6,953 nucleotides of DNA from an uncultured Bacteroidota bacterium. GTDB lineage: Bacteria; Bacteroidota; Bacteroidia; Chitinophagales; Chitinophagaceae. Position 1 is the stretch's first letter. Each line of letters opens with the position of its first letter. The stretch spans positions 1 through 6,953 of the forward strand of contig CAJATB010000025.1 in NCBI GenBank assembly GCA_903944755.1, read 5' to 3'. Made by a program: the position numbers and the translations under genes. Shown in pieces: positions 1-5,696 of the stretch. Under the pieces are notes generated by a model. The model had not been told where the DNA came from, did not search any database, and saw only the letters and a list, made by a program, of their open reading frames with translations.

Positions 1-1032
1 AATTATTGCAATAATTATTATTAGCAACCCAATACCTCCTGCGATATATATATCATAGCTAGTATCCCTTCCCCAAATAGGATAGTCCATTAATTCAAAA
101 TTTGACATATCAAATGGGACAATAGTAAAGATGTTTGGCCCTACACTGTATGAATAAATTTTACCCTTATAAAAAAAGGCATCTAATAGTCCAGCGCGTC
201 TAATAAAGAACTGGTTAAAATCAGCTTTAACCGAATGATATACTTTATTCTCATGATAATTAAAGAACCATGCTTCGTCATTTAATAAAAGAAGCTGTCC
301 ATGCTCAAAAGTATACATAGTCGCACCCGTTCCTCCTTTATTGATTAATTCAATTAATTGCTTGCTTAATGCACCAATTTTTTCCCACTGTAAAGTGCGC
401 ATATCGAAAATATAGGATTGGTAGTGATTGAAGCCAATTAGAAAAGGCGTGCTTCCTATTAAACCCGCATTAGTTATTCGCTGAAATGGGACATAAAGTT
501 TTTTCTCTTTTTTTGAAAACCAATTATAGCCAAGATTAAAGATTTCTTTGTTTGTTGGTATTATGTCCCATTGCCTATCTAAATAATTATATTTTCTAAT
601 ATGACCATTTGACTTCCAAAAACCATAACCGCCATAACTGAATAATTGGTCTTTATATATAAATGTTAAGCAACCTATATTATAATTAATATTGACTGTT
701 GCATCCATGCGCCTAAAAATGGCAAGACTATCTTTTAATCCCATGTACTCAAACAAGAAACCTGTTTGTTGAATAGTAACATATAATTTTTTTTTGTTTT
801 TTATGATTTCTTGGGCATTAGGAGAGAATAATGTCCCGTTTGTTGGAATTATATTCTCATACTTTGAAAGCATTATGTTTGCTTCAAGGTCCTGTAGTTC
901 AATTATTTTACTCAAAAAAGGATCCATTTTTACATAATAAACTGAATCAAGCGCATGATTTTGAGCTTTACCATTTATTAATCCAATAAAAAAGCAAAAT
1001 GAAATGGAAATGAATATTTTAACGTAACTCAT
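1..1032 (-). CDS. Secreted Kelch-like beta-propeller protein with C-terminal transmembrane segment (3' end outside window)
   Basis: Open without a stop from an ATG at 1032 to the window edge: 344 codons, C-terminus missing. In-frame stops (TGA, TAA) lie just before the ATG, which fixes the start. Residues 1-23 look like a signal peptide (Lys at 5, hydrophobic core IFISISFCFFIGLI, probable cleavage at KA-Q). Residues about 128-158 carry a Kelch-type signature: a GG doublet in LFSYGGYGFW, then Y and W spaced as in Kelch blades (IRKYNYLDRQWDII). A second blade-like stretch is near 195-217 (IGFNHYQSYIFDMRTLQWEKI). Residues about 330-344 are strongly hydrophobic (IAGGIGLLIIIIAII) and probably begin a membrane helix, so the unseen part may be cytoplasmic. 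Kelch repeats mediate protein or glycan contacts; the ligand is unknown. A propeller-TM-cytoplasmic layout would suit a sensor or anti-sigma-like protein, but that is inference. It lies downstream of the porin on the same strand, separated by a terminator-like hairpin, so it is probably transcribed independently. Confidence 0.75.
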   Translation of the reverse strand, partial: MSYVKIFISISFCFFIGLINGKAQNHALDSVYYVKMDPFLSKIIELQDLEANIMLSKYENIIPTNGTLFSPNAQEIIKNKKKLYVTIQQTGFLFEYMGLKDSLAIFRRMDATVNINYNIGCLTFIYKDQLFSYGGYGFWKSNGHIRKYNYLDRQWDIIPTNKEIFNLGYNWFSKKEKKLYVPFQRITNAGLIGSTPFLIGFNHYQSYIFDMRTLQWEKIGALSKQLIELINKGGTGATMYTFEHGQLLLLNDEAWFFNYHENKVYHSVKADFNQFFIRRAGLLDAFFYKGKIYSYSVGPNIFTIVPFDMSNFELMDYPIWGRDTSYDIYIAGGIGLLIIIIAII

Positions 1033-1087
1033 TGGTTATCAATTATTAAATTAGGAAAGTAACTTATTATGTATAAATGAATGTCTA

Positions 1088-1120
1088 TAAAAATAAGAAA
1101 TAACCTATTACTAAACTCAA
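1088..1120 (-). promoter_or_regulatory. Weak candidate promoter for the Kelch-like gene
   Basis: Read on the minus strand, TTG (1120-1118) is followed after 22 nt by TATTTTTA (1095-1088). This matches the Bacteroidota -33/-7 pattern (TTG, about 17-23 nt, TAnnTTTG) except for the last base of the -7 box. It would give a leader of about 50 nt. AT-rich sequence makes such matches common, so this is only a suggestion. Confidence 0.22.
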
Positions 1121-1169
1121 TTGGTAACTTATTTACGATAAATAATAGATAATAATCTGAAATTAGATC

Positions 1170-1187
1170 AGCTTTTGGGGGAAAGCT
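1170..1187. other. Perfect 6-bp hairpin with G-rich loop
   Basis: AGCTTT (1170-1175) and AAAGCT (1182-1187) are perfect inverted repeats around a TGGGGG loop. No U-run follows directly on the minus strand, so it is not a standard terminator for the porin transcript. On the plus strand a short T-run (1193-1197) follows 5 nt later, but no plus-strand gene ends here. It may extend the terminator structure at 1198-1229, or be chance. Confidence 0.35.
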
Positions 1188-1197
1188 ATGGATTTTT

Positions 1198-1229
1198 AAA
1201 AAGGGAGGCGGTTTACTGTTTCCCTTTTT
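1198..1229 (-). terminator. Probable terminator of the porin transcript
   Basis: AAAAAGGGA (1198-1206) and TCCCTTTTT (1221-1229) form a 9-bp stem around a 14-nt loop. Read on the minus strand it lies 37 nt past the porin stop codon, and the descending arm ends in five U. The GC core is only GGGA/TCCC and the loop is large, so strength is uncertain. The A- and T-rich flanks make it roughly symmetric, but only the minus strand has an incoming gene. Confidence 0.55.
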
Positions 1230-1266
1230 TTATAATTAGCCCTAGTTGGGTTTGTATAGTTGATCC

Positions 1267-2577
1267 TTAAAATCTAAATTGGACCCTAAGCGTTAATACA
1301 TTGTCATTTACATCCTTTGAGTAGCCTATTAACTGGGTTGTTTCGTTCCAAACCTTAGCATAGTAAACGACTAACTTTATATTTTCAGACATATAATTTA
1401 CGTATCCCATACCTAAAGTGGTATACTTAATATTTGCAGCACTAAAATTTGAACCTTGCGCACCTATTTCCTTGCCAGCAACATTGGTATTAGGGTCGTA
1501 CCAGTCGTATTTAATTACTAACTGATGCTTAATTGAGAATAAGGTTTGAACATAGTAAAAATAAGCGCCATTGAAATTCCTTACATGTAACCCATCGGTA
1601 CCCGAAAGTAAGGTTACAGGTGTTTCACTATTATTAGCCGATGCCGACTGCTGCCCACCTGCTATTTCAGCCCTGAATTCCGAAAATCCAACCTTATTCT
1701 TTATTTTAACTTGTATATCTGCGCCATAATATTTTCTTGGTGCGTCTGCCCATAGGTTTTGAGTACTTGAATCAACCAAAGTGGTTTTTAGCCCATTAAG
1801 TGCGCCGGTATAATATTTATACTTTGTATTTTGCATGAGTCCCCCCTGTAGAGTGGAAGCGCCAAATGTTAATTGAGTCTCCTGCGATAACTTAATAGGT
1901 TTTGAAGAAAGCCTAATAACTAAGTCTTTACTATTATCAAAATCCCCCGTTGCATTAATGCCTTGTCCGTTGAAAATTGCCAAATCCAATTTTACTTTGT
2001 TTAATCCACGAATGTTTCTTCGTGGATCAAAGCTTATCATAGCCCCTAAATCTCGTTCACTTTTCATAAGTAATTGAGACATCCTACCTCTTTCCGGAGA
2101 TTCTCGGTCGCTACTACTATAATTGACTTCATGACCAAAGGGCCTAGCGAACATACCCGTAGTAAAGGAAAATAGCTTGGTTTTATTATCAAATACCCTT
2201 CCCCAAACATCCCTAACTGTAAAACCTCTTTCATTGGCATCAAATTGAAATACAATTTGCACTCCCGGGTCCTTGGTCTGCCCAAAATGTACATAGTCAA
2301 TTCTCACCCTGCTTCTTCTTAGCATAAACCTATTACTCACTTGGGTTCCAAAATCACCTCCCTCAAAATTCTTTATCCCTTTTTCAGCAGCTAATTGAAA
2401 CTGTGGTTGAATATAGCCTCCTATTTTTAAGTGGTCGTATTTCTTATAAATACTCAATAAACCTTTGCCCGCGTCCTTTGTAGTGTCCACCATATCCATC
2501 AAAAATTGTGCGGCTCCTTTATTGGGCATAAATAAAGTAAATGAAGCAAGGCAAATTAATAGGAGATATTTTTTCAT
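1267..2577 (-). CDS. Phosphate-selective-type outer-membrane porin (Porin_O_P / OprO-OprP family)
   Basis: A complete 436-residue beta-barrel porin expected to let phosphate, pyrophosphate or other anions through the outer membrane. Residues 1-23 are a signal peptide (KKY, then LLLICLASFTLF, cleavage at GAA-Q24). A short polar segment follows (about 25-48), then the first barrel strand (LKIGGYIQPQFQLA). Family-typical stretches include RFMLRRSRVRIDY, FQFDANERGFTVRDVWGRVF and the FARPFGHEVNYSSSDRESPERGR region, where a strand and an Arg-rich constriction segment are expected. The chain alternates polar and hydrophobic residues throughout and ends in a Phe (LRVQFRF), the usual Bam recognition signal. 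Length fits the family. The gene is divergent from the PhoU-like/PiT operon and shares a duplicated 22-bp element with it, which supports phosphate as substrate. Family members with other anion preferences exist, and substrate is not proven by sequence. No Shine-Dalgarno is visible; the start is set by the signal peptide. Confidence 0.9.
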   Translation of the reverse strand: MKKYLLLICLASFTLFMPNKGAAQFLMDMVDTTKDAGKGLLSIYKKYDHLKIGGYIQPQFQLAAEKGIKNFEGGDFGTQVSNRFMLRRSRVRIDYVHFGQTKDPGVQIVFQFDANERGFTVRDVWGRVFDNKTKLFSFTTGMFARPFGHEVNYSSSDRESPERGRMSQLLMKSERDLGAMISFDPRRNIRGLNKVKLDLAIFNGQGINATGDFDNSKDLVIRLSSKPIKLSQETQLTFGASTLQGGLMQNTKYKYYTGALNGLKTTLVDSSTQNLWADAPRKYYGADIQVKIKNKVGFSEFRAEIAGGQQSASANNSETPVTLLSGTDGLHVRNFNGAYFYYVQTLFSIKHQLVIKYDWYDPNTNVAGKEIGAQGSNFSAANIKYTTLGMGYVNYMSENIKLVVYYAKVWNETTQLIGYSKDVNDNVLTLRVQFRF

Positions 2578-2601
2578 TGAATAAGTGCTTAATTATTGAA
2601 G

Positions 2602-2609
2602 CAAAGTAA
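2602..2609 (-). promoter_or_regulatory. Candidate -7 element of the porin promoter
   Basis: On the minus strand TTACTTTG matches TAnnTTTG in all but the second position. It ends 24 nt before the porin ATG. No good TTG lies at -33. Instead the 22-bp element (2638-2659) ends 28 nt upstream of this box, a layout that fits an activator-dependent promoter. Assigned from spacing and partial consensus only. Confidence 0.35.
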
Positions 2610-2637
2610 CAATTAAGATTATTAACCGAAGGTTATC

Positions 2638-2659
2638 CCAGTATTACCAAATTGTTAAG
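2638..2659 (-). promoter_or_regulatory. Putative operator, porin-facing copy of a duplicated 22-bp element
   Basis: Read on the minus strand this begins CTTAACAATTTGGTAATA and continues CTGG. It is the inverted copy of 2721-2742 (21 of 22 identical, the first 18 perfect). Within it, TTAACA and GTAATA recur at an 11-bp period. That spacing resembles the tandem half-sites bound by OmpR/PhoB-family response regulators, and TTAACA recalls the Bacillus PhoP half-site. It ends 60 nt upstream of the porin start. The identity and orientation are seen directly; phosphate control and regulator identity are inferred. Confidence 0.6.
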
Positions 2660-2683
2660 TAATAAGAAAAAGGAGTATGCAAG

Positions 2684-2696
2684 CTAGTATAACTAG
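2684..2696. repeat. 13-bp palindrome on the symmetry axis of the divergent promoter region
   Basis: CTAGT-ATA-ACTAG is a 5-bp inverted repeat around a 3-bp centre. Its midpoint (2690) is exactly the midpoint of the two outer 22-bp arms (2638-2659 and 2721-2742). The sequence between palindrome and arms shows only background symmetry (9 of 24 positions), so these are separate elements on one dyad rather than a long decayed palindrome. It could be an extra protein site or chance. Confidence 0.4.
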
Positions 2697-2720
2697 TTGA
2701 TATTCAATTAATTTAGGTTT

Positions 2721-2742
2721 CTTAACAATTTGGTAATATTGG
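2721..2742 (+). promoter_or_regulatory. Putative operator, PhoU-like/PiT-facing copy of the 22-bp element
   Basis: This copy reads CTTAACAATTTGGTAATA followed by TTGG and ends 70 nt before the PhoU-like start. It has the same orientation relative to its gene as the porin-facing copy, and sits 27 nt upstream of a -7-like box (2770-2777), against 28 nt on the other side. Preservation of sequence, orientation and spacing argues for a shared regulator binding both promoters. PhoB-type control is the natural guess from gene content. Confidence 0.6.
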
Positions 2743-2769
2743 ATTTTACATAATCAATGACTAATTCGG

Positions 2770-2777
2770 GAGGTTTG
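2770..2777 (+). promoter_or_regulatory. Candidate -7 element of the PhoU-like/PiT operon
   Basis: GAGGTTTG matches TAnnTTTG except at position 1. It ends 35 nt before the ATG at 2813. The GGGAGG embedded here is too far from the start to act as a ribosome binding site. Support comes mainly from the operator-to-box spacing it shares with the porin side. Confidence 0.3.
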
Positions 2778-2812
2778 TAGTCGTATTTAAATAATCATCA
2801 AATATTTTTTTT

Positions 2813-3460
2813 ATGGACTTCAATTCAATCATGAAGATTTTCTTGCCAAAAGACCGTGTGTTTTTTCAATTATTCGAAGAGGTTGCAGAACACGTATATG
2901 AAATGGGTGTAAAATTAAAGGAGATGGTAAACGAACCCGACGTAGACGTTAGAGCAAGTATATTAGCGCAGATAGAAAATTTAGAACATAAAAACGACGA
3001 CCTAACACATAATATCTTTACAGAATTAGGAAGAAACTTTATTACTCCATTTGACAGGGAAGATATTCACTACTTAGCTACCTCTCTTGACGATATCGCA
3101 GATTACATATATGCATCTGCTAAAAAAATCAACTTCTACAAAGTAAACCCTAACGATACAGGAATACATAAGTTAGCGGAATTGATTTTACAAGGAACCC
3201 AAGAAACTAAAAAAGCAGTTTTAGGTTTACGTAATATGAAGAATATTAAAGAAATGACTGAGGCAATGATTAAGGTTAATAGTATTGAAAATCAAGCGGA
3301 CGATGTTTTTGATATGAGTATTGAAAAATTATTTGAACAAGAAAATGATTTTAAAGAAGTTATCAAGAAAAGAGAAATATATCAAGTGTTAGAAATTGCC
3401 ACTGATAAAATAGAGGATGTTTCAAATGTGATTGAAACTATTATTATCAAGTACGCTTAA
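2813..3460 (+). CDS. PhoU-like DUF47 family protein, putative regulator of the PiT transporter
   Basis: A complete 215-residue cytoplasmic all-helical protein of the DUF47 family (distant PhoU homologues, often encoded just before PiT genes). Members are thought to modulate the adjacent phosphate carrier, probably by metal-dependent contact, though the mechanism is not settled. The N-terminus (NSIMKIFLPKDRVFFQLFEE) is family-typical and supports the ATG at 2813 over the internal Met7. PhoU-style E-x3-D metal-binding motifs are visible at E58-D62, E159-D163 and E194-D198, with a further D93-D97 pair in FDREDIHYLATSLDDIADY. Spacing of these motifs suggests two three-helix halves as in PhoU. Length is normal. 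Only 11 nt separate its stop from the PiT start, so the two are almost certainly co-transcribed and may be translationally coupled. The leader has no Shine-Dalgarno but a T8 tract immediately before the ATG, common in AT-rich Bacteroidota. Confidence 0.9.
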   Translation: MDFNSIMKIFLPKDRVFFQLFEEVAEHVYEMGVKLKEMVNEPDVDVRASILAQIENLEHKNDDLTHNIFTELGRNFITPFDREDIHYLATSLDDIADYIYASAKKINFYKVNPNDTGIHKLAELILQGTQETKKAVLGLRNMKNIKEMTEAMIKVNSIENQADDVFDMSIEKLFEQENDFKEVIKKREIYQVLEIATDKIEDVSNVIETIIIKYA

Positions 3461-3471
3461 TTAAATTCAAG

Positions 3472-5181
3472 ATGACATTATTAATTATTATTATAGCCCT
3501 TGCCTTGATATTCGATTATATCAATGGTTTCCATGATGCTGCAAACTCAATTGCAACAGTGGTTTCAACAAAGGTCTTAACACCATTACAAGCTGTTTTA
3601 TGGGCAGCATTATTCAACTCCGTTGCTTATTGGATTTTTAAAGACCACGCAGTTGCAAACTCTATTAGCAAAACAGTATATAAAGAATTCATTACACTTC
3701 CTGTAATCTTTTCAGGTTTGATAGCTGCAATTTTCTGGAACTTACTTACCTGGTGGTATGGTATCCCTTCTTCTTCCTCACATACCCTTATTGGTGGATT
3801 CGCAGGGGCAGCAATAGCGCACGCATTGATGATTAAAGGATTTGACATTTCTTGGTCAAAAATTGTAGATGCTGATACAATAATGAAGACAGTGTTATTT
3901 ATTTTCTTAGCCCCCCTTATTGGTATTATTATTTCTGTTTTTATAACGGTGGTCACCATTATGAGAAATATATGGTGGCGTATGTTTATTATTAGCCTTG
4001 CAACATTAGCAACTGTTTTAATGTTTGACATATTTGAGAATAGTAAAATAAATGAAAACGTAAAAAAATTCTACGGAATAGATAAGTACAAGAAAGAAGT
4101 AGTTTCAATTAAGGAGGAGCTTTTAAAAAAACCTGCCGATACAGCCCTTATAGCTGCGTTAACCTTAAATGAGGAAAAATTAAATAAGGCCAATGCTTCC
4201 TATGAATTATTACACCCTCTATTGGATGATTTTGATAATTCAAGTGCAAACAAAATTGCTGCCACAGCTAAACAAAACGGCTGGTTAGAAAGTGTTGCAG
4301 TTAGTAAATTGAAGGATGACGCTAGAAATGCAAATGATTTCTTGTTTTTGGAATCAAAAGCAGCGGAAAGTGATTCAGCCAAAGCAGAGTATGATATTGT
4401 AAAAGAAAAAACTGAAGGATACAAAGCGCCTATTAAATTATTTTTAACAGGTACAATCAGCAAAGATTCTGCAATTATACTAATGAATGGCATATATCCT
4501 ATTCGACCAAAAAATATCGAAAAGGTGGAAGCTAAATTATTGAAATTCAATATTGAAAAGAAATTTGCTGCAGAGATTGACAAAGCTGATAATTCAATAA
4601 TCGTATATGGTGTAATTGGAACTGCTATATTATTTATGTTGGTATACCTGTACGTAGAAAAAATTAAAACGCCTACAGCTTACACGGTAGCAAATATGTT
4701 TAAAAAATTACAGTTGTTTAGTTCTGCAGCCTTTAGTATTGGGCATGGCGGAAACGATGCTCAAAAAGTAATGGGTATTATTGGAGCGGCATTAATTGCA
4801 AGTGGTAGTATACAAGATTTTAGTCAACTACCTAGTTGGGTTCCAGTGGCCTGTTATTTAGCTATCGGAATTGGTACCATGAGCGGTGGTTGGAAAATTG
4901 TAAAAACAATGGGTTCTAAAATTACGAAAGTTACCCCACTTGAAGGGGTGGCTGCAGAAACTGCAGGTGCCTTTACCTTGTTCTTCACTGGACAAATGGG
5001 TATTCCTGTTTCTACTACACATACTATTACTGGTTCTATTATTGGAGTAGGTGCAACAAAACGTTTAAGTGCTGTACGTTGGGGAGTTACTACAAGCTTG
5101 CTATGGGCTTGGGTTTTAACCATTCCAGTTAGTGCTACACTTGCAGCAATTACTTATTTTATAGTGAGTATCTTTATATAA
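3472..5181 (+). CDS. PiT-family inorganic phosphate transporter with large central soluble insert
   Basis: A complete 569-residue inner-membrane carrier that should import phosphate by cation symport (Na+ or H+ cannot be told from sequence). The duplicated PiT signatures are intact. In the N-terminal half they are NGFHDAANSIATVVST (18-33) and IPSSSSHTLIGGFAG (98-112). In the C-terminal half they are IGHGGNDAQKVMG (423-435) and GIPVSTTHTITGSIIG (510-525). Membrane helices flank each signature, with further ones near 138-163 and 168-187. Residues about 190-374 form a charged, helix-rich, apparently soluble insert of roughly 185 residues between the two halves. PiT proteins usually have a loop here, but this one is long. 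It has no motif I recognise and does not resemble the PhoU-like neighbour by eye. The hydrophobic segment at 376-392 re-enters the membrane. The start is supported by the immediate first helix (TLLIIIIALALIF). It is the second gene of the operon behind the DUF47 gene and is followed 15 nt later by a strong terminator. Confidence 0.93.
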   Translation: MTLLIIIIALALIFDYINGFHDAANSIATVVSTKVLTPLQAVLWAALFNSVAYWIFKDHAVANSISKTVYKEFITLPVIFSGLIAAIFWNLLTWWYGIPSSSSHTLIGGFAGAAIAHALMIKGFDISWSKIVDADTIMKTVLFIFLAPLIGIIISVFITVVTIMRNIWWRMFIISLATLATVLMFDIFENSKINENVKKFYGIDKYKKEVVSIKEELLKKPADTALIAALTLNEEKLNKANASYELLHPLLDDFDNSSANKIAATAKQNGWLESVAVSKLKDDARNANDFLFLESKAAESDSAKAEYDIVKEKTEGYKAPIKLFLTGTISKDSAIILMNGIYPIRPKNIEKVEAKLLKFNIEKKFAAEIDKADNSIIVYGVIGTAILFMLVYLYVEKIKTPTAYTVANMFKKLQLFSSAAFSIGHGGNDAQKVMGIIGAALIASGSIQDFSQLPSWVPVACYLAIGIGTMSGGWKIVKTMGSKITKVTPLEGVAAETAGAFTLFFTGQMGIPVSTTHTITGSIIGVGATKRLSAVRWGVTTSLLWAWVLTIPVSATLAAITYFIVSIFI

Positions 5182-5196
5182 TAGATAAGTATCTAT

Positions 5197-5235
5197 AAAA
5201 AAAATCCTTTCAGTATTGCTGAAAGGATTTTTTTT
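5197..5235 (+). terminator. Strong intrinsic terminator after the PiT gene
   Basis: TCCTTTCAG (5205-5213) pairs perfectly with CTGAAAGGA (5219-5227) around a 5-nt TATTG loop and is followed by eight T (5228-5235). The eight A at 5197-5204 can extend the stem to 17 bp and would supply a U-run for opposite-strand transcription, so it could act in both directions. Confidence 0.93.
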
Positions 5236-5240
5236 GAATT

Positions 5241-5259
5241 TACGTTTGGGTTACCTTTG
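5241..5259 (+). promoter_or_regulatory. Tandem -7 promoter boxes for the CBM48 gene
   Basis: TACGTTTG (5241-5248) and TACCTTTG (5252-5259) both match the Bacteroidota -7 consensus TAnnTTTG perfectly, 11 bp apart. Starts about 7 nt downstream would give leaders of roughly 19-30 nt before the ATG at 5285. For the first box a TTG lies 22 nt upstream (5216-5218), inside the preceding terminator hairpin. For the second, TTG at 5234-5236 is rather close (15 nt). Since the terminator cuts the gene off from the PiT operon, a promoter is needed here. Confidence 0.5.
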
Positions 5260-5284
5260 TAATTCACATCAGAAAAGCAACGTT

Positions 5285-5572
5285 ATGATTGAAAAAAAAT
5301 ACTTCAAAACTAAAGACTACGCAAAAGTGAAATTTAGTTTTATTTCAGACGCAAAAAAAGTGGAAATTTTCGGATTAAATAACGACTGGAAAAAGCCAGT
5401 ACCCATGTCAAAAAGGAAAGAAGGTGTGTTCTCGGCAGAAGTAAACCTACCAAAGGATAGCACGCATGAGTTTAAATATTTTGTTGATAAATCAACTTGG
5501 CACAATGATGCAGATGCAGAAAGCCAGACATCAAATATTTTTGGAACGACAAATAGTGTAGTTATTATATAA
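5285..5572 (+). CDS. Small stand-alone CBM48 (isoamylase N-terminal / AMPK glycogen-binding-like) protein
   Basis: A 95-residue protein without signal peptide, so probably cytoplasmic, consisting almost entirely of one early-set beta-sandwich domain of the CBM48 type. Seen in order: strand KVKFSFISDAKKVEIFGLNNDW (14-35) with the family GxxNxW motif as GLNNDW (30-35), a basic turn PMSKRKEGVF (40-49), strands AEVNLP and HEFKYFVDKSTW (61-72), then HNDADAE (73-79), SNIFGTTNS (83-91) and a closing VVII strand. W35 and W72 are the expected carbohydrate-contacting aromatics. Fused CBM48 domains bind glycogen or starch on branching enzymes, isoamylases and AMPK beta; single-domain versions occur in Bacteroidota without a defined role. 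The reading frame is open upstream into the terminator, but only the ATG at 5285 keeps the domain intact and follows the promoter boxes. Both sides are closed by terminators, so it is monocistronic. A link to phosphate uptake is not supported. Confidence 0.85.
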   Translation: MIEKKYFKTKDYAKVKFSFISDAKKVEIFGLNNDWKKPVPMSKRKEGVFSAEVNLPKDSTHEFKYFVDKSTWHNDADAESQTSNIFGTTNSVVII

Positions 5573-5594
5573 ATATCTTTTTTTGTTCCCTCAC

Positions 5595-5626
5595 AAAGGC
5601 CCTCGAAATTCGAGGGCCTTTTTTTT
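5595..5626 (+). terminator. Strong intrinsic terminator after the CBM48 gene
   Basis: AAAGGCCCTCG (5595-5605) pairs perfectly with CGAGGGCCTTT (5611-5621) around an AAATT loop and runs into eight T (5619-5626). The GC-rich core is exceptional against the AT-rich background. It starts 23 nt after the stop codon. Confidence 0.95.
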
Positions 5627-5683
5627 AATTGTAGTTATTATAATTTACTTGGATAGAATTTATGTAGAACTATGATTAACTAG

Positions 5684-5691
5684 TAAATTTG
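5684..5691 (+). promoter_or_regulatory. TAnnTTTG match just upstream of the TonB receptor
   Basis: TAAATTTG is a perfect -7 consensus match, but it ends only 5 nt before the ATG, so transcription from it would be essentially leaderless. No TTG is found 17-23 nt upstream; the nearest (5649-5651) is 32 nt away. Either the transcript is leaderless or the match is chance and the real promoter lies within 5627-5683, where I see no good match. Confidence 0.2.
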
Positions 5692-5696
5692 GAGCT

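Noticed and set aside
1111..1130. Possible third copy of the operator near the Kelch gene (CTAAACTCAATTGGTAAC)
   Set aside because: The half-site-like parts (CTaAAC, TTGGTAA) are present but the spacing is off by one base and the middle does not match, so it does not meet the standard set by the two true copies.
1059..1133. 10-bp direct repeat GTAACTTATT (1059-1068 and 1124-1133) upstream of the Kelch-like gene
   Set aside because: It is short, AT-rich and without further periodicity, so chance is a sufficient explanation.
2064..2300. 78-codon open frame overlapping the porin in another frame
   Set aside because: It is a shadow within the conserved porin coding sequence, with no independent signal.
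2638..2742. The inverted repeats as terminal repeats of a MITE or small insertion sequence
   Set aside because: No target-site duplication is visible on the flanks and there is no transposase trace. Each arm sits at a matching distance from a divergent promoter, which fits an operator pair better. A genome-wide copy search would decide.
3627..5123. Antisense open frames of 89-134 codons across the PiT gene
   Set aside because: They lie wholly within a well-supported gene on the other strand, show no recognisable domain, and have no promoter or conserved start.
5216..5284. Longer N-terminus for the CBM48 protein, starting at a TTG at 5216
   Set aside because: That start lies in the loop of the PiT terminator and upstream of the -7 boxes; the extra residues are not part of the domain.
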